Shown: positions 37,734 to 45,847 of the stretch, in pieces
Layout of the letters: the number at the start of each line of letters is the position of its first letter
How positions within the stretch are numbered: the stretch's first letter is position 1
DNA from: Streptomyces sp. CB02400
GTDB taxonomy: Bacteria > Actinomycetota > Actinomycetes > Streptomycetales > Streptomycetaceae
Assembly: GCF_001905725.1 (NCBI RefSeq)
Contig: NZ_LIWB01000009.1
Span: 1-64,000, forward strand
Reading direction: 5' to 3'
Length of the DNA stretch: 64,000 nucleotides
Made by a program: the position numbers and the translations under genes
Notes under the pieces: model-generated
Seen by the model: the letters and a program-made list of their open reading frames with translations, nothing else
Database searches by the model: none
Told to the model about the DNA's origin: nothing

Positions 37734-38390
37734 ATGCGGGTCCTGGTGGTCGAGGACGAACCCCTGCTGGCCGACGCGATCGCCGAGTGGCTGCGCGGCC
37801 AGGCCCACGCCGTCGACCTCGCGTACGACGGCGCGGCGGCCCTGGAACGCGTCGACGTCGTCGACTACGACGTCGTCGTCCTGGACCGCGACCTGCCCCT
37901 GGTACACGGCGACGACGTCTGCCGCGCGGTCGTCGCCGGCGAGAGCGCCGCCCGTGTCCTGATGCTGACCGCGGCGGCCGACGTCACCGACCGGGTGGAC
38001 GGCCTCGCCCTGGGCGCCGACGACTACCTGGTCAAACCCTTCGCCTTTCCCGAACTCGCGGCCCGCGTCCTGGCGCTGGGTCGCCGCTCCCGGCCCGCCG
38101 CGCCACCCGTGCTGCGCCGGGCCGGCCTCACCCTCGACCCGGCGCGCGGCGAGGTGTTCCGGGGCAGCCGCTACGTCCCGTTGTCCCGGAAGGAGTTCGC
38201 GGTGCTGGCCGAGCTGCTGCGGGCCGAGGGGACGGCCGTGTCGGCGGAGCAGCTTCTGGAGAAGGCATGGGACGAGAACGCCGACCCGTTCACGGGCGCG
38301 GTCCGCCTCGCGGTCCTCAAACTCCGCCGGAAGCTGGGCGATCCGCCGCTGGTGGAGACCGTGACCGGAGTGGGGTACCGCATCCCGTGA
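37734..38390 (+). CDS. OmpR/PhoB-family response regulator
   Basis: A 218-residue regulator. The receiver has the acidic pocket VVEDEP, phosphoacceptor D51 (VVVLDRDLPL) and K in YLVKPF. The C-terminal winged helix has SRKEFAVLAELL and VRLAVLKLRRKLGD. The ATG at 37734 follows GGAAGGAAGGG; a GTG nine bases upstream is possible. It is divergent from the MacB operon and probably activates it. It overlaps the kinase start by four bases. Confidence 0.92.
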   Translation: MRVLVVEDEPLLADAIAEWLRGQAHAVDLAYDGAAALERVDVVDYDVVVLDRDLPLVHGDDVCRAVVAGESAARVLMLTAAADVTDRVDGLALGADDYLVKPFAFPELAARVLALGRRSRPAAPPVLRRAGLTLDPARGEVFRGSRYVPLSRKEFAVLAELLRAEGTAVSAEQLLEKAWDENADPFTGAVRLAVLKLRRKLGDPPLVETVTGVGYRIP

Positions 38391-39826
38391 GCCGCCCGAA
38401 CCTCCGCCCGCGCCCGGGTCGCCCCCGGAGTCCGCGCCCGCTGCCCCGCCGTACGACCCTCCGCGCCCGTCTCACCCTCACCTACGGCGGGCTGTTCCTC
38501 GTCGGTGGGGTCCTGCTGCTCGGTGTCACCTACGCGCTGCTCGACCAGCGACTGGGCGTCACGGGGACGAAGGTGGTGTCACGGGAGAACGCGAGCGCGC
38601 CGCGGGGCGACACCGGTGCGACGGCCTCCCCGGAACACCGGAGCGGCGCCCTGCCGTCCCCGGCCCCCTCCGCCCCCGCGACGGCTCCCGGCACGACGAC
38701 CACCCCGGTCGCCCCGGCGCAGGAAACCCGTACCATCCTCGGCGGGCCCGATTTCCCCGCTCCGCCACCCGGTGCCGACCTGGAGCAGTGGATGGAGGAG
38801 CAGCGCGACCACTGGCGCGCGGAGGCCACCGCCTCCCTGTTGACCCAGGGCGGCATCGCCCTCGGAGTCGTCGGTTCCGCCGCGGCCGCCCTCGGGTGGG
38901 TGATCGCCGGCCGGGTCCTCGCGCCGCTGCACCGCGTCACCGACACCGCGCGCCGTATCGCCGGCGCCCCGGCGGCCGACCGCGGACTGCACGAGCGCAT
39001 CGCGCTGCGCGGCCCGGACGACGAGGTGAAGGACCTCGCCGACACCTTCGATCTGATGGTCGAGCGGCTCGACCGCTCCTTCGACGGGCAGCGCCGCTTC
39101 GTGGCCAACGCCTCGCACGAGCTGCGCACCCCGCTGACGCTGGGCCGCGCCCTGGTCGAGGTGGCCATGCACCGCCCCACCGCGTCGGAGGACGTCAAGC
39201 AGCTCGGCGACAACCTGCTGGAGATCAACACCCGGCACGAACGGCTGATCACCGGTCTGCTGCTGCTGGCCCGTTCGGAGCACGAGATCGCGGAGCGGCT
39301 GCCGGTGGACCTGGCCGACGTGGTGGCGCATGTGGTGGACCAGACGGCGCCGGAGGCGGCGCGGGCCGGGGTCGCCGTCCGGGACGACTGCGCCGAAGCG
39401 CCGACGCTCGGCGACGCGCTGCTGCTGGAGCGGCTCGTGCACAACCTCGTCGAGAACGCCGTCCGGCACAACACCGGTCCCGGCGGCCGGGTGCGGGTCG
39501 TCACCCGGGACCGCGGCGCGGACGGGATCGAGCTGGAGGTCGCCAACACCGGCCCGGTCGTCGCGCCCTACGAGGTGCCGTTCCTCTTCGAGCCGTTCCG
39601 CCGCCTCGGCGCCGACCGGCTGGTCACAGGCAAGGGGGCCGGGCTGGGCCTGTCCATCGTGCGGGCGATCACCCTGGCCCACGGCGGGAAGGTCACGGCC
39701 GTGCCCCGGGAAGGCGGGGGCCTGACGGTGACGGTGACGCTGCCGAGGGAGCGGGAGTCCGACGCCGAGACAGGGACGGAGGCGGTCGGGGTCCGAACAG
39801 GTGCGGATCGGACACCAGTTCCTTGA
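38387..39826 (+). CDS. Two-component sensor histidine kinase
   Basis: A 479-residue membrane kinase. It has two helices (about 27-48 and 160-183) flanking an extracytoplasmic Pro/Thr-rich loop, then HAMP, the phosphoacceptor H244 in NASHELRTPLT, and an ATPase domain with NLVENAVRHN and GAGLGLSIVRAI. The GTG start overlaps the response-regulator stop. The loop is about 110 residues, long enough to sense an envelope signal for the adjacent MacB exporter. Its 3' end overlaps an orphan ORF on the other strand. Confidence 0.92.
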   Translation: MSRPNLRPRPGRPRSPRPLPRRTTLRARLTLTYGGLFLVGGVLLLGVTYALLDQRLGVTGTKVVSRENASAPRGDTGATASPEHRSGALPSPAPSAPATAPGTTTTPVAPAQETRTILGGPDFPAPPPGADLEQWMEEQRDHWRAEATASLLTQGGIALGVVGSAAAALGWVIAGRVLAPLHRVTDTARRIAGAPAADRGLHERIALRGPDDEVKDLADTFDLMVERLDRSFDGQRRFVANASHELRTPLTLGRALVEVAMHRPTASEDVKQLGDNLLEINTRHERLITGLLLLARSEHEIAERLPVDLADVVAHVVDQTAPEAARAGVAVRDDCAEAPTLGDALLLERLVHNLVENAVRHNTGPGGRVRVVTRDRGADGIELEVANTGPVVAPYEVPFLFEPFRRLGADRLVTGKGAGLGLSIVRAITLAHGGKVTAVPREGGGLTVTVTLPRERESDAETGTEAVGVRTGADRTPVP

Positions 39827-40064
39827 AGTACTCCCACAGCCGGGCCACCGGCCGCCGCTCCCCGAGGTCCGTCGGCCCGCCGGACGCGGTCGGTTCGGCG
39901 GCGACCGCGCCGTCCGCCTCGCGGACCACCTGCTCGATCGTGAACGTCTTGCCGTCGCCCCAGGTGAAGGCACACGTCGCGTCCGCCTCGTCGCCGGCGG
40001 GAAGCTCGCGCCGGTACCGGACGGTCCTCTCCGGGGCGGCCGGTCCGGCGCCCTGGCCGATCAA
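39693..40064 (-). CDS. Orphan ORF, possible truncated gene, overlapping the kinase
   Basis: A possible 123-residue protein from a TTG. The part outside the kinase (39827-40064) has strong Streptomyces third-position bias and a protein-like sequence: CAFTWGDGKTFTIEQVVRE and VARLWEYFKELVSDPHLFG. The last 45 codons lie within the kinase gene and look like shadow sequence. No start with a ribosome-binding site is visible, so the 5' end may be missing. I do not recognise a family. It could be a pseudogene or a small gene with an unusual start. Confidence 0.4.
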   Translation of the reverse strand: MIGQGAGPAAPERTVRYRRELPAGDEADATCAFTWGDGKTFTIEQVVREADGAVAAEPTASGGPTDLGERRPVARLWEYFKELVSDPHLFGPRPPPSLSRRRTPAPSAASPSPSGPRLPGARP

Positions 40065-40218
40065 GCCCGGCCGGGTGCTGCCCGCGGCCCGGAGCGGTGC
40101 TGCGGCACCGGCGGCGTCGGCCTGTGGCCGGTCCGTCTGCCGGCCGCAGCTCCCCGGAACGCGGGGATCCTGAGGAGGCTGTGGATTGCAAGGTCAAGAG
40201 ATCGCGTAACCTGGGGAA

Positions 40219-40983
40219 ATGCTGACCGAGGTCACCGCGACCCGTTTCATCGCGCCGCTGCGCGAGGGCGGCTCGCTGCCGGGACTGATCGAGGCCGACG
40301 ACCTCGGCACGTACGTGCTGAAGTTCGCCGGCGCCGGACAGGGCCGCAAGACGCTGGTCGCCGAGGTCGTCTGCGGGGAACTCGCCCGCCGGCTGGGACT
40401 GAGGGTGCCCCGTCTGGTCACCGTCGGGCTCGACCCCGTGCTGGGGCTCGGCGAGCCCGAGCCGGAGGTGCAGCGGCTGCTGAAGTCCAGCGGCGGCACC
40501 AACCTCGGCATGGACTTCCTCTCCGGCGCCCTCGGCTTCGACCCGCTCGCCTTCGAGGTGAGCCCGGAGGAGGCCGGACAGATCGTCTGGTTCGACGCGC
40601 TGGTGAACAACGTCGACCGCTCCTGGCGCAATCCCAACATGTTGCGTTGGCGCGGCGAACTGTGGCTCATCGACCACGGCGCGACCATGATCTGGCACCA
40701 CAACTGGCCCGGCGCGGCAGCCTCCGCCGCCCGCCCCTACGACGCCTCCGACCACGCCCTGAAGCCGTTCGCGCCGGACATCGCGTCCGCCGCGGCCCGG
40801 CTCGCGCCGCAGGTCACCGAGGAGCTGCTCGCCGAGGTCACCGCGGAGATCCCCGACCTCTGGCTGACCGGCGAGCCAGGTTTCGACACCCCGGACGAAC
40901 TCCGGTCGGCCTACGCGCGGCCGCTGATCGCCCGCGCGGCCACCGTCCACCACGACATCCACGGCCTCGAGGGGGACCAGTGA
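40219..40983 (+). CDS. HipA-like kinase-fold protein
   Basis: A 254-residue protein resembling the HipA_2 family. It has YVLKFAGAGQGRKTLVAEV near residue 40 and a catalytic-like segment VWFDALVNNVDRSWRNPN around residues 125-142 with LWLIDHGATMIW after it, which matches the N-D and D-H-G pattern of HipA/kinase active sites. It probably phosphorylates a protein or small molecule; unlike E. coli HipA, no HipB-like antitoxin precedes it. The start is leaderless: TAACCT (40207-40212) is six bases before the ATG. It overlaps DUF3037 by four bases. A decayed relative lies at 33253. Confidence 0.85.
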   Translation: MLTEVTATRFIAPLREGGSLPGLIEADDLGTYVLKFAGAGQGRKTLVAEVVCGELARRLGLRVPRLVTVGLDPVLGLGEPEPEVQRLLKSSGGTNLGMDFLSGALGFDPLAFEVSPEEAGQIVWFDALVNNVDRSWRNPNMLRWRGELWLIDHGATMIWHHNWPGAAASAARPYDASDHALKPFAPDIASAAARLAPQVTEELLAEVTAEIPDLWLTGEPGFDTPDELRSAYARPLIARAATVHHDIHGLEGDQ

Positions 40984-41363
40984 GCGACCGGCACGTCTTC
41001 GAGTACGCGCTGCTGCGGGTCGTACCGCGCATCGAACGCGGGGAGTGCGTCAACGCCGGGGTGCTCGTGTACTGCCGCCCCAAGTCGTTCGTCGCGGCCC
41101 GCACCCATCTCGACGAGGCGCGGCTGCTGGCCCTCGACCCGAAGGCCGACGTGCCCGGCGTACGGGCCGCGCTGCGCGCCGTCGAGGGCGTCTGCGCGGG
41201 CGGGGACGCGGCAGGGCAGGCGGCGCGGGACGACGCCGGACGGCGCTTCCGCTGGCTGATCGCACCCCGGTCCACCATCGTCCAGCCCGGCCCCGTGCAC
41301 ACCGGGCTCACCGCTGATCCGGCGGCGGAGGCGGAACGGCTGCTGGAGTTGCTCGTGCGCTGA
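40980..41363 (+). CDS. DUF3037 protein
   Basis: A 127-residue soluble protein matching DUF3037 (FEYALLRVVPRIERGECVN, then GVLVYCRPKSFVAAR). The GTG start overlaps the HipA-like stop by four bases. The HipA-like/DUF3037 pair is recurrent across bacteria, so DUF3037 may be the partner or regulator of the kinase. The function is unknown. It ends just before a large intergenic hairpin. Confidence 0.85.
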   Translation: MSDRHVFEYALLRVVPRIERGECVNAGVLVYCRPKSFVAARTHLDEARLLALDPKADVPGVRAALRAVEGVCAGGDAAGQAARDDAGRRFRWLIAPRSTIVQPGPVHTGLTADPAAEAERLLELLVR

Positions 41364-41370
41364 CCGGGCC

Positions 41371-41501
41371 GTGGGCGGCTGCGGGCGGTTCGTGGTTGCT
41401 CGCGCAGTTCCCCGCGCCCCTTTTCAGGTGGGTCTGCTGGACCTACCTCAAGGAGCGCGGGGAACTGCGCGACCGGCCACCGACCGCCCGCAGCCGCCCA
41501 C
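41371..41501. repeat. Large intergenic inverted repeat
   Basis: Two arms of about 52 bases (41371-41423 and 41450-41501) pair with few mismatches around a 26-base loop. The core GCGCAGTTCCCCGCGC is a sequence I recall as recurrent between Streptomyces genes. It lies between the convergent DUF3037 and Excalibur genes and can serve as a bidirectional terminator. Confidence 0.85.
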
Positions 41502-41508
41502 GGCCCAC

Positions 41509-42066
41509 TCAGGCCCGGTGACGTTTCACCAGGTAACCCGTCGCGGCCACGGCGCCCGTCACGAACGTCGCGCCGATGCCCATGTCCCAGCCGCTGGGCC
41601 CGGACTTCGACGAACCGCCGAGCCCACCCTGCACGCCGCGCGTCGGCGCGACGGACGCGGGAGTCGTGGGCGCGGTCCGTGTCGTCGGCACGGAGGTGGG
41701 AGTCACGGCCCGGGTGGGCGCGGCGGTTGTCGGCGCCGGTGACGGCGACCGGGTCGGCACCGGGGACGGCGACCGGGTCGGTGCCGGTGACGGCGACCGG
41801 CTCGGTGCCGAGGTGGCGGGAGCCGGACGGAAAGTGGACGACGTGAGACCGCGCCGGGGCAGCGCCTCGCAGGCCACTCCGTCGTCCGGACCCGGGTCCT
41901 CGTCGAGCCGGTGCGGATCGCTCCGGTCCGTGTCGAAGAAGACCTGCGCGTCCTCCTGGTAGGTGAAGTCGCTGCAGTCCAGGTCCTGGGCGTGAGCGGT
42001 GTCGGCCAACGGCACGATCGCGGCGAGCGCGATCAGCGTGCCCATGGCACCGGTGCGACGGCGCAT
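41509..42066 (-). CDS. Excalibur calcium-binding-type surface protein
   Basis: A 185-residue exported protein. It has a signal peptide (cleavage after AHA), a short Excalibur-like domain (DLDCSDFTYQEDAQVFFD through DDGVACEALP), a Pro/Ser/Thr-rich stalk (about 72-150), and a C-terminal membrane helix with basic tail LVKRHRA. The stalk has tandem 27-base repeats in the DNA at about 41727-41812. It should be wall- or membrane-anchored on the surface, with two cysteines in the Excalibur fold and a possible Ca2+ site. The start has AAAGGAGG upstream. Confidence 0.85.
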   Translation of the reverse strand: MRRRTGAMGTLIALAAIVPLADTAHAQDLDCSDFTYQEDAQVFFDTDRSDPHRLDEDPGPDDGVACEALPRRGLTSSTFRPAPATSAPSRSPSPAPTRSPSPVPTRSPSPAPTTAAPTRAVTPTSVPTTRTAPTTPASVAPTRGVQGGLGGSSKSGPSGWDMGIGATFVTGAVAATGYLVKRHRA

Positions 42067-42244
42067 GGAGCGCCTCCTTTCCGGCCGCGGGTGGCTCGCG
42101 TCTCGACGCTAGGGGCCGGTCGGCGCGAGGGCGCGCAGCGCTGGGCCGTTCGGGTGCTCCGCGCGGATGCCGGACGCGTGGCGGTCACGGCGGGCGGAAG
42201 AGGGCCCCCGCGCGGGGAATGGATCACACACGCGCCGTGTGCCG

Positions 42245-42305
42245 TTGACACCGGGTGCCAGGGCTTCTAGCGTCACGTCTGCTGAAGGTACTAAGCGGTC
42301 GCTCA
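42245..42305 (+). promoter_or_regulatory. fabG-like promoter with TetR-type operator
   Basis: TTGACA (42245-42250), a 17-base spacer and TAGCGT (42268-42273) form the strongest vegetative promoter in the window. Downstream of the start site is the near-palindrome TAAGCGGTCGCTCA (42292-42305), of the form TRAGCGnnCGCTYA that I associate with TetR-family fatty-acid regulators. The regulator is not adjacent. Confidence 0.75.
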
Positions 42306-42358
42306 CCGATTCCGGTCCGGCCGCAGGAGCCGCATCCCAAGCGCGAGGAGAAGCAGCA

Positions 42359-43120
42359 ATGTCCACCACTGAGCAGCGGGTCGCGGTCGTCACCGGCGCC
42401 GCGCGCGGCATCGGCGCCGCCACCGCCGTACGACTGGCCGCCGAGGGCCGCGCGGTCGCCGTGATCGACCTCGACGAGGCCGCCTGCAAGGACACCGTCG
42501 AGAAGATCACCGCCGCCGGCGGCAAGGCGATCGCGGTCGGCTGCGACGTCTCCGACGAGGCGCAGGTCGAGGCGGCCGTCGCGCGGATCGCCGAGGAGCT
42601 CGGCGCGCCCACGATCCTGGTCAACAACGCGGGCGTGCTGCGCGACAACCTGCTGTTCAAGATGAGCGTCTCCGACTGGGACACCGTCATGAACGTGCAC
42701 CTGCGCGGCGCGTTCCTGATGTCGAAGGCCTGTCAGAAGCACATGGTGGACGCCGGATTCGGCCGGATCGTCAACCTGTCGTCCTCCTCCGCGCTCGGCA
42801 ACCGCGGCCAGGTCAACTACTCGGCCGCCAAGGCCGGCCTCCAGGGCTTCACCAAGACCCTCGCCAAGGAGCTCGGCAAGTTCGGCGTCACCGCCAACGC
42901 CGTCGCCCCCGGCTTCATCGCCACCGAGATGACCAAGGCCACCGCCGACCGCGTCGGCATGGGCTTCGAGGACTTCAAGGCCGCCGCCGCCACCCAGATC
43001 CCGGTCGCCCGTGTCGGCGAGCCCGAGGACATCGCCAACGCGATCGCCTTCTTCACCGGCGAGGCGGCCGGCTTCGTCTCCGGCCAGGTGCTGTACGTCG
43101 CCGGCGGACCGCTCGACTAG
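42359..43120 (+). CDS. fabG: 3-oxoacyl-ACP reductase-type SDR
   Basis: A 253-residue short-chain dehydrogenase. The N-terminal TGAARGIG binds NAD(P); catalytic residues lie in NLSSSSALG and VNYSAAKAG (Y-x3-K). The close match to FabG-like reductases suggests NADPH-dependent reduction of 3-oxoacyl groups, and the operator upstream fits fatty-acid metabolism. It is probably not the main fabG, which normally lies with the fab cluster. GGAG is upstream of the ATG. Cotranscribed with a second SDR 13 bases on. Confidence 0.88.
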   Translation: MSTTEQRVAVVTGAARGIGAATAVRLAAEGRAVAVIDLDEAACKDTVEKITAAGGKAIAVGCDVSDEAQVEAAVARIAEELGAPTILVNNAGVLRDNLLFKMSVSDWDTVMNVHLRGAFLMSKACQKHMVDAGFGRIVNLSSSSALGNRGQVNYSAAKAGLQGFTKTLAKELGKFGVTANAVAPGFIATEMTKATADRVGMGFEDFKAAAATQIPVARVGEPEDIANAIAFFTGEAAGFVSGQVLYVAGGPLD

Positions 43121-43133
43121 GAAGACCGGGAAC

Positions 43134-43892
43134 ATGACTGCTGTGGAACTCTCGGGCAAGGTCGCCCTGATCACCGGTGCCAGCCGCGGCATCGGCTACG
43201 GCGTCGCCGAGGCGCTGGTCGCACGCGGCGACCGGGTCTGCATCACGGGCCGGGGCGAGGACGCCCTCAAGGAGGCCGTCGAGAAGCTCGGCGCCGACCG
43301 TGCCGTCTACGTCGCCGGCAAGGCGCACGACGAGGCCCATCAGGCCCTCGCCGTCGAGCGCGTGATGGAGGCCTTCGGCCGGGTCGACTACCTGGTCAAC
43401 AACGCCGGTACCAACCCGGTGTTCGGGCCGATCGCCGACCTCGACCTGAACGTGGCGCGCAAGGTGTTCGAGACCAACGTGATCTCGGCGCTCGGCTTCG
43501 CGCAGAAGACCTGGCACGCCTGGCAGAAGGACAACGGCGGCGCGATCGTCAACATCGCCTCCGTCGCGGGCATCGCGCCCTCGCCGTTCATCGCCGCCTA
43601 CGGCGTCAGCAAGGCCGCGCTGATCAACCTGACCCAGCAGCTGGCGCACGAGTTCGCGCCCGGGGTGCGGGCCAACGCCATCGCCCCGGCCGTGGTGAAG
43701 ACCAAGTTCGCGCAGGCGCTGTACGAGGGCCGGGAGGCGGAGGCCGCCGCCGGTTACCCGCTGGGCCGGCTCGGTGTGCCCTCCGACATCGGCGGTGCCG
43801 CCGCGTTCCTCACCTCGGACCAGTCGGACTGGGTCACCGGCCAGACCCTGGTCGTCGACGGCGGCATCTTCCTCAACGCCGGCGTCGCCTGA
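43134..43892 (+). CDS. SDR-family oxidoreductase
   Basis: A 252-residue classical SDR. TGASRGIG binds the cofactor, NNAG is present, and the catalytic serine and YGVSK motif follow at NIASVAGIAP and AAYGVSKAA. It is 13 bases downstream of the fabG-like gene and shares its promoter. A substrate such as an acyl-CoA or polyketide intermediate is possible, but sequence alone does not tell. A triple hairpin follows. Confidence 0.87.
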   Translation: MTAVELSGKVALITGASRGIGYGVAEALVARGDRVCITGRGEDALKEAVEKLGADRAVYVAGKAHDEAHQALAVERVMEAFGRVDYLVNNAGTNPVFGPIADLDLNVARKVFETNVISALGFAQKTWHAWQKDNGGAIVNIASVAGIAPSPFIAAYGVSKAALINLTQQLAHEFAPGVRANAIAPAVVKTKFAQALYEGREAEAAAGYPLGRLGVPSDIGGAAAFLTSDQSDWVTGQTLVVDGGIFLNAGVA

Positions 43893-43899
43893 ACCGGAC

Positions 43900-44028
43900 G
43901 TCCCGCGCGGTGCGACACGTGTGCCGCGCGGGACGACTCCACGCCCCGCGCGGGTGACGCGAGTGCCCGCGTGGGGCTCCTGTCCGACGATCCGGCACGG
44001 GCGTCCGTTGACGAAAACGGCGCCCGTG
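43900..44028 (+). terminator. Three consecutive hairpins after the SDR pair
   Basis: First a perfect 11-bp stem (43900-43910 with 43924-43934). Next a 12-bp stem with one G-U pair (about 43943-43977). Last an 8-bp stem with a further 5-bp inner stem (43996-44003 with 44021-44028). They fill most of the 278-base gap ahead of the peptide-binding gene. Their number suggests a need for strong insulation. Confidence 0.75.
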
Positions 44029-44170
44029 TCGGCGTATCAGGGCCGCGACGGTGCGTGACAACGTAGTCATCGGAGAGTTGATCTCAAGGGCCGTACAGAG
44101 AGGGGTCAACGGGGCGAACACTGCGGTATGGTCTGCCGACTCTTGGGACGGCAGATCGAGGAGCGTGCGC

Positions 44171-45757
44171 GTGTTCAACCGGAACCGATGCCTGCGGCGG
44201 GTGGCGGCCATCGCGTCCATATCGTCCTTGGTGACCGGATGCGGCGTCCTGTCGTCCGACACCTCGGACGACGAGGGACCCATCGTCGTGGGAACCACCA
44301 GCTCGCCCAGCACGCTGGATCCTGCCGCCTCCTGGGACAGCTCCTGGGAGCTGTTCCGCAACATCTACCAGACCCTGCTGAGCTACCCGGCCGGCGCGAC
44401 CACCCCGCAGCCGGACGCCGCCAAGAGCTGCGAGTTCTCCGACGGCTCCAACCAGGTGTTCCGCTGCGAGCTGCGCGAGGGGCTGGCCTTCTCCGACGGC
44501 AGCGCCCTCGACGCCAAGGCCGTCAAGCACTCCATCGACCGGATCCGGGAGATCAACGTCAACGGCGGTCCGGCCGGTCTGCTGGGCAGCCTCGAACGGG
44601 TGCAGGCGCCCAGCGAGCGCGAGGTCGTCTTCCATCTCAACAAGCCGGACGCCACCTTCCCGTTCGTGCTCGCCACCCCGGCGATGTCCATCGTCGACCC
44701 CGACGCCTACCCGGCCGACGCCCTGCGCGAGGACGACGGCGTCGTCGGCTCGGGTCCCTACACCCTCCAGTCGTACAAGGAGGGCGAGGAGGCCGAACTC
44801 GCCCGCAACGACCGCTACGAGGGCTTCGCCGAACGCCAGAACAACGCGGTGACCATCCGCTACTTCCAGGACTCCGGCACCATGGTCAAGGCACTGCGGG
44901 ACGACCGGATCGACCTGACCTACCGCGGTCTGGCGGCGGACGACATCATCGACCTCCAGGGCAAGACCTCCAAGGAGGAGGAGCTCCAGCTGATCGACGG
45001 CACCGGGACGGACATCAACTACCTGGTGTTCAACCCGGAGGACCCGTGGGCCGGCAAGAAGGCGGTTCGCCAGGCCGTCGCCCAGGTCGTCGACCGCGCG
45101 GCGATCGCGCACAAGGTCTACAAGGACACCGTCGACCCGCTGTACTCCATGGTCCCCAAGGGCCTGACCGGGCACACCACCGGCTTCTTCGACGACTACG
45201 GCGAGCCCAGCGTGTCCAAGGCCCGGGGGATCCTCACCGAGGCCGGCATCACCGAACCGGTCCCGCTCACCCTCTGGTACACCACGGACCGCTACGGCTC
45301 CGAGACCGCCCTGGAGTTCAAGGAGCTCGAGCGGCAGCTGGAGGCGTCGAAGCTGTTCGACATCACGCTCAAGAGCCGCCCCTGGAAGACGTACGTCGAG
45401 GGCTACCAGAACGGTGAGTACCCGGTGTTCGGGCGCGGCTGGGCCCCCGACTTCCCGGACGCGGACAACTTCATCGCCCCGTTCGTCGGCAAGCAGAACG
45501 CGCTCGGCACACCCTACGAGGCGACCAAGATCATAAACGAGCTGCTGCCCAGCTCCCGCCGGGAGAGCGACCGCGGGAACGTGGTGAAGCAGTTCGAGGA
45601 GGCCCAGCAGATCCTCGTCGACGACGTGCGGCTGCTGCCGCTGTGGCAGGGCCGGCCGTACGTGGCGGCGAGCCGCGACATCTCGGGCGCGGAGCGGGCC
45701 CTGGACCCGTCCACGATCATGATGATGTGGCAGCTCTCCCGGAAGACGAGCTGGTAG
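44171..45757 (+). CDS. Peptide/nickel-type ABC substrate-binding lipoprotein
   Basis: A 528-residue extracytoplasmic binding protein. The signal peptide ends in the lipobox LVTGC, and the mature part matches SBP_bac_5 (DppA/OppA-like) with LDPAASWDSSWELFRNIYQ near the start and TLQSYKEGEEAELARNDRY near residue 200. It captures oligopeptides for an ABC importer, but permease and ATPase genes are not adjacent, so it may serve a distant transporter. The GTG follows GAGGAG. A possible -10 TATGGT lies at 44127-44132. Confidence 0.9.
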   Translation: MFNRNRCLRRVAAIASISSLVTGCGVLSSDTSDDEGPIVVGTTSSPSTLDPAASWDSSWELFRNIYQTLLSYPAGATTPQPDAAKSCEFSDGSNQVFRCELREGLAFSDGSALDAKAVKHSIDRIREINVNGGPAGLLGSLERVQAPSEREVVFHLNKPDATFPFVLATPAMSIVDPDAYPADALREDDGVVGSGPYTLQSYKEGEEAELARNDRYEGFAERQNNAVTIRYFQDSGTMVKALRDDRIDLTYRGLAADDIIDLQGKTSKEEELQLIDGTGTDINYLVFNPEDPWAGKKAVRQAVAQVVDRAAIAHKVYKDTVDPLYSMVPKGLTGHTTGFFDDYGEPSVSKARGILTEAGITEPVPLTLWYTTDRYGSETALEFKELERQLEASKLFDITLKSRPWKTYVEGYQNGEYPVFGRGWAPDFPDADNFIAPFVGKQNALGTPYEATKIINELLPSSRRESDRGNVVKQFEEAQQILVDDVRLLPLWQGRPYVAASRDISGAERALDPSTIMMMWQLSRKTSW

Positions 45758-45847
45758 GGCCGGGTACGGCCGTTCGCCGGGCCGGTTGTCAGTGGTCGCC
45801 TGTAAGTTCTGTGGTCTGGAAGCGACCGCACACGTAAGGACATTGAC

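Noticed and set aside
41727-41812. Tandem 27-base repeats as a possible CRISPR or regulatory array
   Set aside because: They lie inside the Pro/Ser/Thr stalk of the Excalibur protein and keep frame, so they are coding repeats.
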